Positions 52,640-63,995 of a DNA stretch of 64,000 bases are shown here, in pieces. Source of the DNA: Mixophyes australis (taxonomy: Eukaryota; Chordata; Amphibia; Anura; Limnodynastidae); NCBI GenBank assembly GCA_036250195.1, contig JAVHZZ010000063.1, positions 434,001 to 498,000 of the forward strand, given 5' to 3'. Below the pieces are notes generated by a model. It saw nothing but the letters and a program-made list of their open reading frames with translations. It made no database searches and was not told the DNA's origin. Position 1 is the stretch's first letter. Each line of letters starts with the position of its first letter. Position numbers and translations under genes: made by a program.

Positions 52640-53945
52640 CATCATACTGTGCCATGCTGTCTGTGCTCCCCCTTCACACTCTGCCATGTTGCTTTTCTCC
52701 CCCTTCACACTCTGCCATGCTGCCTTTGCTCCCCCTTCACACTCTGCCATGCTGCTTTTCTCCCCCTTCACACTGTGCCATGCTGCCTGTGCTCCCCCTT
52801 CACACTCTGCCATGCTGCTTTTCTCCCCCTTCACACTCTGCCATGCTGCCTGTGCTCCCCCTTCACACTCTGCCATGCTGCTTTTCTCCCCCTTCACACT
52901 CTGCCATGCTGCCTGTGCTCCCCCTTCACACTCTGCCATGCTGCTTTTCTCCCCCTTCACACTCTGCCATGCTGCCTGTGCTCCCTCTTCACACTCTGCC
53001 ATGCTGCCTGTGCTCCCTCTTCACACTGTGCCATGTTGCTTTTCTCCCCCTTCACACTCTGCCATGCTGCCTTTGCTCCCCCTTCACACTCTGCCATGCT
53101 GCTTTTCTCCCCCTTCACACTGTGCCATGCTGCCTGTGCTCCCCCTTCACACTGTGCCATGCTGCTTTTCTCCCCCTTCACACTCTGCCATGCTGCCTGT
53201 GCTCCCCCTTCACACTCTGCCATGCTGCTTTTCTCCCCCTTCACACTCTGCCATGCTGCCTGTGCTCCCCCTTCACACTCTGCCATGCTGCTTTTCTCCC
53301 CCTTCACACTCTGCCATGCTGCCTGTGCTCCCTCTTCACACTCTGCCATGCTGCCTGTGCTCCCTCTTCACACTGTGCCATGCTGCCTGTGCTCCCCCTT
53401 CACACTCTGCCATGCTGCCTGTGCTCCCTCTTCACACTCTGCCATGCTGCCTGTGCTCCCCCTTCACACTCTGCCATGCTGCCTGTGCTCCCCCTTCACA
53501 CTCTGCCATGCTGCCTGTGCTCCCCCTTCACACTCTGCCATGCTGCCTGTGCTCCCCCTTCACACTCTGCCATGCTGCCTGTGCTCCCCCTTCACACTCT
53601 GCCATGCTGCCTGTGCTCCCCCTTCACACTCTGCCATGCTGCCTGTGCTCCCCCTTCACACTCTGCCATGCTGCCTTTGCTCCCCCTTCATACTCTGCCA
53701 TGCTGCCTGTGCTCCCCCTTCACTCTCTGCCATGCTGCTTTTTCTCCCCCTTCACACTCTGCCATGCTGCTTTCCCCCCCCCCCCTTCACTCTCTGCCAT
53801 GCTGCTTTTCTCCCCCTTCACACTCTGCCATGCTGCTTTTTCTCCCCCTTCACACTCTGCCATGCTGCTTCCCCCCCCCCCCTTCACACTCTGCCATGCT
53901 GCTTTCCCCCCCCCCCCCCCCTTCACACTCTGCCATGCTGCCTTC
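52640..53945. repeat. 31-32 bp minisatellite, about 40 units
   Basis: Unit CTGCCTGTGCTCCCCCTTCA followed by CACTCTGCCATG, alternating with a CTGCTTTTCTCC variant in the left half. Poly(C) expansions appear toward the right end. Three long plus-strand frames (up to 541 codons) cross it because the unit has no stop in any of them. Confidence 0.95.
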
Positions 53946-54051
53946 TCTCCCCTTTGCTTCCGTTCCTTCACTTACCTTTTCTATCGGCTTCTTTCTTCTC
54001 TTTTCTTCTCTTCTGTCTTCTTGCTGACTCCTCTCTGTGCCGCTCCTCACT

Positions 54052-54093
54052 GAATGTCGGGCGTGACGTGATGACATCATGCCCGACATTCAT
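54052..54093. repeat. Inverted repeat GAATGTCGGGC
   Basis: 11 bp perfect arms separated by GTGACGTGATGACATCAT, itself partly palindromic. It is near the right end of the hAT. Confidence 0.75.
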
Positions 54094-54929
54094 TGCAGGT
54101 GGAGCAGGGAGGAGGAGTGCCGACACAGCGAACAGGTGAGTATTTTAATTTTGTTTAAAGGACCCTGCTCCCCCCACCAACGAAGAGGGTGGACTCAGTC
54201 TGTAGCCACCAGTTCACTGAACTGACCCTAAAATTAGGTTTCGGTTCTGGCGAACCGGTGAGAACCGTCTGAATCCACCCACTGTATATAGCGCCAGCAA
54301 TATCTGTAGCGTTGTACAATTGGGAACAAGCACAGTAATAAAACAATACTGGGTAATACAGACAGAGAAGTAAGAGGGCCCTGCTCGCAAGCTTACAATC
54401 TATAGGACAATGCTAGTTTTGATTCATGAGGGTAAGTGCTACATATTGCATATTGATCCAGCCAGATTGCGAAGGTAAAAAGTATTCAGTGGGCTGTGTG
54501 ATCAGTCACACAGCAGTGTTGGTCAGACGGTTGCTGTCTTGTGTTAGCTGTGTAGATTATGGTTTTAGGGTAACCTAGGGAGATTAAGATGGGGGTTGAG
54601 GAATATTATAAGCTTCCCTGAAGAGGTGGGTTTTCAGAGAACGCTTGAAAGTTTGAAGACTATAGGAAAGTCTTATTGTGCCAGGGAGGGAATTCCATAA
54701 AGTGGGTGCAGCCCGAAAAAAGTCCTGTTAATGGGAATGGGAGGAAGAGATGAGAGTGGAAGAGAGACGCAGATCTTGTGCAGAACGGAGGTGTCGAGTT
54801 GGGAGATACTTTGAGACAAGTGAGGAGATGTATGTCGGTGCAATGATGATGGCCTTGTATGTTAGTAGAAGTAATTTATATTGGATTCGGTGAAAAACAG
54901 GCAGCCAATGTAGAGACTGACAGAGTGGC

Positions 54930-55922
54930 TCAGCAGAGGAAGAACGATTCTAGGAAAATCAATCTAGCCGCTGCGTGCAAAATAGATTGTAGGGGTTTGA
55001 GTCTGACTTTGGGAAGACCAGTAAGGAGGGAATTGCAATAGTCGATGTGGGAGATGATGAGGGCATGAATTAATGTTTTTGCAGTGTCTTGTGGGAGATA
55101 TGTACGTATTCTGAAAATGCTTTTTAGATGTATGTAACATGATGTGGGGAACAAAGGATAGTTGTGAGTCAAGGATTACACCTAGGCAACGAGCTTGCAG
55201 GGTGGGATTTATGGTCATGTTATCAACAGAAATAGAAATATCAGGCAGGAAGCGTCTATTGTTGGGTGGGAATATTATTAATTCTGTTTTTGAAAGATCG
55301 AGTTTGAGTTGGCGAGAAGACATCCAAGATGAAATGGCAGAAAGACAGTCAGTAACGTGAGACAACACAGATGGTGAAAGATCAGGAGAGGATAGATAGA
55401 TTTGTGTATCATCCGCATAGAGATGATACTGAAAGGAACTTATTAGTTTTCCAAGAGAAGTGGTGTAGATAGAGAATAGCAGAGGACCTAGGACTAAGCC
55501 TTGCAGTACTCCAACTGATAAAGGAAGTGGAGCAGATGTGGATCCAGAGAAATTAACACTGAAAGAGCGATTAGATAGGTAGGATGAGAACCAGGATAGG
55601 ACAGTGCCTTCAAGACCTAGGGATTGTAGCATTTGTTTGAGGAGAGAGTGGTCAACAGTGTCAAATGCAGCAGAGAGATCCAGGAGAATTAGAAGAGAGT
55701 AATCACGTTTAGTTTTAGCTGTGATCAGATCATTGACAACAACCTTGGTCAGCGCAGTCTCTGTGGAGTGTTGGGAACGAAAGCTTGACTCAAGGGGATC
55801 CAGTAGGTTGTTTGCAGAAAGGAAGCGTGTGAGGCGAGTATAGGGAATTCTCTCGTGAAGTTTGAAGGGGCATGGGAGCTGGGAGATGGGGTAGTAATTT
55901 GAGAGAGAGTTTGGGTTAGAAT
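54930..55922 (-). pseudogene. L2-type reverse transcriptase fragment
   Basis: From the junction at 55922 the frame has [24 protein letters not shown] (first catalytic Asp region), [17 protein letters not shown] and [10 protein letters not shown] (YADD active site), then [21 protein letters not shown] one-base shift near 55145 moves to the frame with [26 protein letters not shown] and [12 protein letters not shown], the usual L2 C-terminal run. The endonuclease domain and start are absent. PQG has become LQG. Dead copy. Confidence 0.85.
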
Positions 55923-56107
55923 TAGAGATGGTCACTGACGCCCGTGTTTTGGTTTTGGATTCGGTTTTGGATCTGGATTACCGTCGTGTTTTGGTTTTGG
56001 TTTTGCAAAACCGCCATTGCGTGTTTTGGTTTTAGTTTTGGTTTTGTTTGGTTTTGTTTTGCTATTTTGTTGGAAAAATCAATGTTTTTGGGCCTAAAAT
56101 AACCCAA

Positions 56108-56554
56108 TTTAGTGCTCCAACTGTTTTAGAGATAAGTAATCTAATTGTAGAGGTAATAAATCATCCAAAAAACAGTTTAATTCTTCGTTGGTAGGTCTAT
56201 TCTACACACAAAACAGATTGTCTTCCTCTCCATCTATGCATATTGGCAATGCAGCCATCGTCTTTGGATGTATATTACACCCTACACTTACAGTTAAATA
56301 TGTAAAGAAATGGAAAAAGGCAGTTTGGTTTCTGGCTCTATAGGCCCCCCTCCACTTGTATAAAATACCAAAAAATTCAGCCCTTATAGACTGTACAATA
56401 TTAATTGACATGGAGAAAGCCAGTTTGGGGTCACTCTGTCTATGACACCCTACCCTTAAGGATAAATTGCCCAAACGGCAGCCTTTCAAGACGGTACGTG
56501 ATATGGAAATGCCACAAGTCCCTTTCCTCTTTGGGGGTAGATTGCACCCTACAC
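56108..56554 (-). other. 3' untranslated region of hAT
   Basis: Non-coding, with repeated ACACCCTACACTTAC and AGGCAGTTTGG strings. No separate gene seen. Confidence 0.5.
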
Positions 56555-59472
56555 TTACATAGAAAGTTTTAAAAAGATGTTATCGTCATCATCCTTAGCT
56601 TCATCCTCACCCTCATCAGTGTTTACGTCATAATCACAGACTATCAATTCATCGCCGCTTGAATCAGCCATTAGAGAACAGTCAGTGCTTGGATGTCTTG
56701 GATGGTGAAGACCTTCCTCGTGGAAGATGTAGTTCATTTTTATAAACATCTTTTTCTCCACATTTTTGGGAAGTAACCTTCTACAGCGATCACTGACTAA
56801 GTTCCCGGCTGTACTAAATACTCGTTCAGAGTACACACTGGAGGGTGGGCAGCTTAGGTATTGTAAAGCAAGTTTGTACATGGGTTTCCAAATGGCCTGC
56901 TTTTCTTCCCAGTAAGGAAAGGGACTGTCTGACATTTCCATATCAACTACCTCTTGAAAGTAATCCTCCACCATCCTTTGCATGTTTATACTCGTATTGG
57001 ATGGAGTTATGGCAAAGTGACACATTTTTTTGAAAAATCCTTCAAACCAGCCCAGATGTTAAATTGTTCTGCTCTGCCCCCTGCGTCTTCACTGCTTCTT
57101 TTTTGGAAATTTAATTTTTTACGAGCAGCAGCTGCTTGAGAAAGTGAAGGTAGACACGTTGTCAAGCCAAGGCCCAGTTCAGCGGCCAACTTGCTGAGCA
57201 ATAGCTCCTTGCAAAAGTTCACATCTCGCTCATTTACAAGTAAAGACTCAATGTAGGTTTTAAACCTTGGATCAAGCACAGTGGCCAAAACGTACTGATC
57301 CGATTTCAAGATCTTAATAACTCGAGGATCATTGTGAAGCGAATTAAGTACTTGATCGACAAGGCCAACATATTTTGCTGAATTGCTTGCTTTCAGCTCC
57401 TCCTTCATTTTCTCAAGCTGCTTTTCCAATAGTCTAATTAAAGGAATGACTTGGCTCAAACTAGCAGAGTCTGCACTCACCTCACACGTCACAACTTCAA
57501 ATGGTTTCAGCACCTTGCACAGGACTGAAAGGATTCCCCACTGTGCAAGAGTGAAATACATCCCCCCTCCTTTCCCAATGTCATGGCTTGTGCAATATGC
57601 TTGGATGGCTTTGCGCTGTTCCTCCATCCTCTGAAGCATGTACAGGGTGGAATTCCACCTAGTTACCACCTCTTGCTTAAGTTGGTGGCAGGGCAAGTTA
57701 AACTGCTCTTGGAGCTGCTGTTATCTCCTACATGCTGTGGCTGAATGCCTGAAATGGCCTGAAATTTTACGGGCCACCGAAAGCATCTCCTGCACCTCAC
57801 GGTTATTTCGTAGGAAGCTCTGCACCACCAAGTTGATGGTGTGAGCGCAACAGGAAATATGTTGGAAATCACCCAGCTGTAATGCTCGCACTATATTGTT
57901 GGCGTTATCAGAAATGACATACCCTGGGGAGAGTACGAGTGGTATAAGCCATGCATCAATCACATCTCTCGGTTTGCATAACAAATTGTCAGCCGTATGC
58001 CTGTTAGTGAAGCCGGTGATAAAAAGAGTGGCCTGCCTGTGACAAATGTTACGTAGTGGTGTACATGCTGCTGCTGTTCCTGCTGGTGAAGGTGAATGAT
58101 CAACCCAGTGGGCTGTCACAGTCATATAGTCTTTGGTTTGGCCACTTCCACTTGTCCACATATCTGTGGTTAAGTGGACAGTGGGCAGAATGGCATTTTT
58201 CAGCGCAATCTCTACATTTTTACACACTTTTTGGTATAGTTGTGGAATAGCTTTACGGGAGAAATGGTGTCGCGATGGAATTCTGTAACACGGACACAAA
58301 ACCTCAATTAACTGTGAAAAACCAGCTGCGTTTATTGTGGAGATTGGACGCAGATCTAACACTAACATTGCAGCCATGGCGTCTGTGATTCGCTTGGCGA
58401 CTGGGTGACTGCTGTCATATTTGCTTCCCCTCGCAAATGATTGTTTCACAGTTAATTGCTGAAATGTAGGACTGCTCATTTTCTTGACCTGCCTCTGGGA
58501 TGACGATTCACCCCCAGCAGCAGCAACAGCAGCAGCAGTGGGACTAACACTTTCTTCAGAGGAATCAATAATAGTGCAGGAGTCATCCAGCCTTAAGTGG
58601 GATGCCGGGCTAACTCCGAGCGCTACTGAGGATATTGATGAGGATGGTGTGGTGGGTGTATTTTGTAGCCGCCGGGATGTCAGTGACCGGAGGGTCTTAG
58701 CTGATGATGGAGTGCTTGTAATTTTTTGGGAAGAACTTTCAGTTTTTCCCAACACTTTGCCATGAACTCTCGTTAAATGGCGTAACATAGACGATGTTCC
58801 AAGATGGTTAAGGTCCCTCCCTCGACTGACTGTGGCTTGACATACACTACAAATGGCTATACAATTGTTGTCTGGATTTGGGTAGAAATAATTCCACACA
58901 TAAGAAGTGGATTTTTTTGTTTTATGCCCAGGCATGACAATGGCCTTTTTCTTGTCACGTGCCAGAACTGCTGCCACTGGTGCAGGACTTACACAAACAA
59001 CCTCATCCTCATCAACATCCACATTAGCGCCCTCGTCGCATACACAAATCTCCCCCTCATCCTCTTCTAATTCCAAAGTGGCATCCTCAATTTGGGTATC
59101 ACCGGCTACACTCGGGCTATTAAGGCACACATCCGCAGAATGGTCACGATTAGACATCCCACTGTTGGATGGACTCTCTACAGGGATTGTTGTCATTTGT
59201 GAATCAGAGCAAACATTCTCCTGTAATGCCTCACTGTTATCTTGCAGCTCGGCTTTGACGCGTAACAGTAGTTGTGCACCAATTGTAGGCTGGGTAACTT
59301 TTTGGGATCTGCCACTATAGCCAAAGGTGAAGGCCTCATTCTCTCTTTGCCACTGCGTGTGTAGAATGGCATGTTTGCAATTTTTTTTTTTATAGGCACT
59401 TAACTTTTGCTCAGTAACACTTCTTTTTCGCTTCAATACAGTAAATTTTTTTATTTTTTTTGTTTTTTGCAC
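56555..59472 (-). pseudogene. hAT transposase, near full length, inactivated
   Basis: Compared with the 37732-40059 frame this copy lacks the initial ATG exon (the join after CACTCTGTTG goes straight into a leader unit) and is frameshifted for about 16 codons near 59340-59400. It has TAA at 57721 where the sister has TTA (Leu), and a one-base slip in the seven-T run near 57026. It does keep the C-terminal dimerisation region, YLSCPPSSVYSERVFSTAGN, then NVEKKMFIKMNY. The BED finger (CSVCQATVSRGRDLNH) and core motifs TTDMW, VISDNANN and TRWNST are all present. Confidence 0.9.
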
Positions 59473-60019
59473 TGATTTGGAAACACTCTGTTGACAGATA
59501 TGCCTTTTGACAGACAGAAATATTTATGCTCAATTAGGGAGGACACCCCAAAAGCACTGGGGAGTGCTAAAAATTATTTGGTAGATACTGCTGACAGATA
59601 TGACTTTTGACAGCCAGAAATATTTATGCACAATTATGGGGAACACCCCAAAAGCACTGGGGAGTGCCAAATATTAACAAAAATTAATAAACCTCTATCC
59701 TCCTCTCTTCTCTAGCGATTTTTGTTAGAGCAATTGCAAGAAGAATATTTGATTCTCTGTCCCTGCTCTAATCAGCCTGTGACTACACCCTGCTCTCTCC
59801 CTCTGTCAAATGGCGATGGATTGCTGTAGAGGCGTGTATTTATAATGTTGAAGTATCGCGAGAACCGAGCCCCGAGATCCGACGACGTCACGATGACGTT
59901 CGGCCTCGATTTGGATTCGGAACGGACGGGAGAGTACCGAGCTTCTCCTCAGCTCGGTACTCGGATAGCCAAAGTTCGGGTGGGTTCGGTTCTCGGGGAA
60001 CCGGACCCGCCCATCTCTA

Positions 60020-60284
60020 GTAATAAGGGACCAAAATTTCTCATTGGCAACTGGTCCATGTTCTTGATATCTTACATACTTACCAACCTTTGAAAAGTGA
60101 ATTCCGGGAGATCCTGAGAAGGTCGTGGTGGGAGGGGGCAGGGCGCGGTCAGTCTACAACACAGCGCACTGCGGAGACTTTGAGTCGTGGCTACTTGGTG
60201 CAACATGTGGCCATAGGCCGGCATAAGAGTATGCGTCCAGTTAATTTTGAAAGGAAAAAAAAAGGTTTCTAAATTATAGCAACT
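60020..60284. other. Spacer with MITE scrap
   Basis: CATACTTACCAACCTTTGAA and CGGGAGATCC near 60066-60120 resemble the 49391-50006 MITE family. CAACACAGCGCACTGCGGAG recurs at 61810 and 63445. Confidence 0.4.
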
Positions 60285-60568
60285 ATCATCATCAGCTATT
60301 TATATAGCGCCACTAATTCCGCAGCGCTGTACAGAGAACTCACATCAGTCCTTGACCATTGGCGCTTACAGTGTAAATTCCCTCACATACACAGACTAAA
60401 GTCAATTTAATAGCAGCAAAGCAACCTACTAGTATGTTTTTGGATTGTGTGATGAAACCCATGCAAATGTGGGCAACATACAACCTCTACCCAGATAAGG
60501 TCATGGGTGGGAATTGTACTCAAGACCCCAATACTGCAAAGCAGAGGTGCTAACCACTGAAAAACCCC
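60285..60568 (-). mobile_element. tRNA-derived SINE, near full length
   Basis: Starts with ATCATCATCAGCTATTTATA and TAGCGCCACTAATTCC (tail), passes CCTACTAGTATGTTTTTGG and ends GGTGCTAACCACTGA (A box complement). Confidence 0.8.
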
Positions 60569-60748
60569 CGGCTGTAGTCCTGGTGGGAAGTTTGGATTGT
60601 GGGTCAGTGTGGTGAGAGGAGACAATATGTAAGAAATGTGTTTTAGTTTCCTCAAACAAGCCCAGCGTTGGAGGGTAGGGCCAGCTGTGGGATGTGGGGC
60701 AGCCTGATGAGCCAAGGAGGAGATAGAGAGGGACATTTAGAGTATAGC

Positions 60749-62475
60749 AGAATGGTGGCTCAGTGGTTAACACTTCTGCCTCACAGCGCTGGGGTCATGA
60801 GTTTGATTCCCTACCATGACCTTATATGTGTGGAGTTTGTGTGTTTTCTCTGTGTTTGTTCTCCCAGCTCAAACGAAATCACAAACTTATTTCTGCAAGT
60901 CTGGGAGGAAGAGGAATAAGACTTTTAGTAGGGTGCTCATCTTGATAATATTAATCCTCCACAGAAGCCTTAGGAACACCATGTCCTATATTAAGAGCGT
61001 AACTTGAAGATTAGTGGAATATAATTCCCCGTAAACAAATTTGAGCCTGTCCTGTTTTTCTTATCTTGAATCTTCTTCAATCCACTGAATTCACCCAGAT
61101 TTCTGACAAACTGAAGTAAAATCATTACTGTCACCCACTGATTTCAAATCAGTGCCACTGAACCTGGGTGATTTTACTAGAATTCTCCTGATTTCAGTGA
61201 ATTAAGGAAAATTACAGATAAAAACAGGACTGGCTTTAAAAAGTCCTGCTTTGATGGAATTACACAAATGTACCTCTGCACACCTTCCTTTCCTTATGTC
61301 TGATATCCATTGTTCACAAATAATTGGGTTTTTGCATTCAATCAAATAAGACTGGAAGTATGAGCCAAAACCCCGTCCTGGTATTTTTCTTCAAATTTCT
61401 TCAATTCACTGAAATCAGGGAAAATCAACTGAAATCACCCAGATTCAGTGAGATTGATTTCAAATCACTGCAATCATCCCTTGATTTCAAATCAGTCCCA
61501 CTGGATCTGGGTGATTTCACTGGATTTCAGTGAATTGTGGAAAATAGGCAGAAAAAAACAGGACTGGGGTTTTATGTGTAGCTTTTCCAAGCCAGGCTTC
61601 ATTCTGGTGGGAACCGAGAGCAATAAAATACCCACTGCTTCTTTGTGTCTCCTCTCTGATATTCATTGTCCACAAATAACAATAAAATACCCACTGCTTC
61701 TTTGTGTCTCTTCTCTGATATTCATTGTCCACAAATAATCAAGAATTTTAGCAATTCATCCAAACGCGGGCACTCGCTGTGGGCGGTCTTTAGACCCGAG
61801 GCAACGCTACAACACAGCGCACTGCGGAGACTTTGAGCCGTGGCTACACGCTGTGACATCGGGCCATTGGCCGGCGTAAGAGAAAAAGATGTGCCTAGTT
61901 AATTGTGAGGAAAAAGTTTCTAAAGTACAGTAACTGTCATCGGCTATTTATATAGCATACACAGGGAGAGCGTACAAACTCCACACAGATAAGGCCATGG
62001 TCGGGAATTGAACTCACAACCCCAGTGTTGTAAGGCAGGAGTGCTAACCACTGGGCCACCATGCTGTCCTCAATGCAAACGCCATGTATGTATCATTTAT
62101 TGATCTAAAATAAATTCCAGTGAATCCGGAGGATTTTCTGTATTTTCCACTTAGTAAAATTCTCATGTGCCTGGGAATTAAAGGTAGATCTTGGCCTCTT
62201 AGAGAAACAACCCTACTAATAGAAGCTAGATACTAATTCCTAACAGCTTTTAGGACAAATACCTGCTGTGGGAGGGGCAGATGGGTGTCTTATAGGCGCT
62301 GTTGAGAGCTTATTGGCTGAATCATTGGCCCAACCCTCTGACTGGGCGGAGCCATGCAACCCCTTTAACTTATTTGGACATAGCAGGGAAGTCATCGATG
62401 GAGCAATGATTTCTGAAGCTTCGGATTTCAATAAGTAAAAGTTGCATGTGGGTTTCTGCCGTTGCCAGATGTCGA
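60749..62475. repeat. SINE-bounded palindromic module, copy 1
   Basis: Order: SINE head + (60752-60910), two large imperfect hairpins (61046-61240 and 61363-61577) built from CACTGAAATCA and CCTGTTTTT blocks, AAATACCCACTGCTTC repeat, GCGCACTGCGGAGACTTTGA block, then SINE head - (61935-62072). It shares this layout and most sequence with 62541-63760. There is no gene; the ~70-110 residue frames are repeat translation. Confidence 0.75.
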
Positions 62476-62540
62476 GGAAGAAGGAAGAGCAGTTCCAAGG
62501 CTATACCTGACAAATGACAAGAAACTCAGAACAAATTACA

Positions 62541-63760
62541 GGCAGCACAGTGGCTTAGTGGTTAGCACTTCTGCCTTACAGCACTGGGGTCATGAGTTTG
62601 ATTCCCAACCATGGCCTTATCTGTGTGGAGTTTGTATGTTCTCTTTTGTGTGTCCTCCCAGCCCAAATGAAATCACAAACTTATTTCTGCAAGTCTGGGA
62701 GGGGTAGGAAGAGGAATAAAACTTTTAGTAGGGTGTTCATCTTGATCAAACTAATCCTCCCCAGAAGCCTTAGGAACGTCATGTCCTATAGATTTCTGAC
62801 AAACTGAAGTAAAATCATTACTGTCACCCACTGATTTCAAATCAGTGCCACTGAACCCGGGTGATTTTACTAGATTTCTCCTGATTTCAGTGAATTAAGG
62901 AAAATTACAGATAAAAACAGGACTGGCTTTAAAAAGTCCTCCTTTGATGGAATTACACAAATGTACCTCTGCACACCTTCCTTTCCTTATGTCTGATATC
63001 CATTGTTCACAAATAATTGGGTTTTTGCATTCAATCAAATAAGACTGGAAGTATGAGCCAAAACCCCGTCCTGGTTTTTTTCTTCAAATTTCTTCAATTC
63101 ACTGAAATCAGGGAAAATCAACTGAAATCACCCAGAGTCAGTGAGATTGATTTCAAATCACTGCAATCACCCCTTGATTTCAAAACAGTCCCACTGGATC
63201 TGGATGATTTCACTGGATTTCAGTGAATTCTTGAAAATAGCCAGAAAAAAACAGGACTGGGGTTTTCTGTGTTGCTTTTCCAAACCAGGCTTCTTTCTGG
63301 TGGGAACCGAGAGCAATAAAATACCCACTGCTTCTTTGTGTCTCCTCTCTGATATTCATTGTCCACAAATAATCAAGAATTTTAGCAATTCATCCAAACT
63401 CGGGCACTCGCTGTGGGCAGTCTTTGGACCCGAGGCAACGCTACAACGCAGCGCACTGTGGAGACTTTGAGCTGTAGCTACACGCTGTGACATCGGGCCA
63501 TTGGCCGGCGTAAGAGAAAAAGATGTGCCCAGTTAATTGTTAATGGGGGAAAAAAAGTTTCTAAATTACAGTAACTGTTATCGGCTATTTATACATCAAA
63601 CACAGGGAGAGCATACTAACTCCACACATATAAGGCCATGGTCAGGAATTGAACTCACAAGCCCAGTTTTGTAAGGCAGGAGTGCTAACCACTAGGCCAC
63701 CATACTGCTCTTAATGCAAGAGCCATGTATGTATCATTTATTGATCTAAAATAAATTCCA
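62541..63760. repeat. SINE-bounded palindromic module, copy 2
   Basis: Same order as copy 1: SINE head at 62543-62705, hairpins at about 62790-62930 and 63058-63268, SINE head on minus strand at about 63582-63717. It is shorter by about 100 bp after the first SINE head and by one AAATACCCACTGC unit. Confidence 0.75.
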
Positions 63761-63995
63761 GTGAATCCAGAGGATTTTATGTATTTTATGTATTTTCCAG
63801 TTAGTAAAATTCTCTGTGTGTTCTCTTTTGTCTGTCCTCCCAGCCCAAATGAAATCACAAACTTATTTCTGCAAGTCTGGTAGGGGTAGGATCTACCTTT
63901 AATTCCCAGGCACATGAGAATTAGGGTTAGGGTTAGGGTTAGGCTAAAATTTATTTTAGATCAGTAAATGATACATACATGGCTCTTGCATTAAG
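63710..63995. repeat. Inverted repeat around telomeric tract
   Basis: 63710-63757 (TTAATGCAAGAGCCATGTAT onward) is complemented by 63948-63995. Between them, 63887-63920 is the complement of 62165-62198 (CATGTGCCTGGGAATTAAAG). The block from 63887 to the window end is thus an inverted copy of the module's end. Confidence 0.8.
63921..63943 (+). repeat. Interstitial telomeric repeat, (TTAGGG)3TTAGG
   Basis: Three exact vertebrate telomere units plus TTAGG, sitting at the junction of the inverted block. Confidence 0.9.

Larger units (their letters stand above)
50121..54284. mobile_element. Non-autonomous hAT (CAGTGGTGGGATTC termini)
   Basis: The left end CAGTGGTGGGATTCAAATA and the reversed right end CAGTGGGTGGATTCAGACGG form inverted termini followed by ACCGGTTC blocks, as in Charlie-type hATs. 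The target duplication is TATACAGC/TATATAGC (one mismatch), interrupting the L2 tail. Contents are a 2.1 kb LTR-type element and a 32 bp minisatellite; no transposase is visible. Confidence 0.85.
50098..55922 (-). mobile_element. L2-like LINE split by a nested hAT
   Basis: The 3' tail (CATCAACATTTATTTATACAGC, cut at 50120) resumes at 54285 as TATATAGCGCCAGC, then a 3' UTR (54300-54930) and ORF2 reverse transcriptase to about 55920. The 5' half is missing where the hAT at 55923 begins. The same 3' UTR is seen at 21137-21480. Confidence 0.85.
55923..60019 (-). mobile_element. BED-finger hAT transposon, full-length copy with broken transposase
   Basis: Same family as 37748-41634. Its 5' end at 60019 matches TAGAGATGGGCGGGTCCGG; its 3' end at 55923 reads TAGAGATGGTCACTGACG followed by TTTTGGTTTTGG-type repeats. 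About two 100 bp leader units are at 59490-59670. The flanking 8-mers (GTTAGAAT and GTAATAAG) do not match, so the target duplication is lost or one edge was rearranged. Confidence 0.85.

Noticed and set aside
52514..54139. 541, 474 and 457 codon plus-strand ORFs and minus-strand counterparts
   Set aside because: All are translations of the 31-32 bp minisatellite, open in several frames at once; no start context or conserved protein.
55923..60027. 8 bp target duplication for the full-length hAT
   Set aside because: Flanking 8-mers GTTAGAAT and GTAATAAG do not match, so no duplication is claimed.
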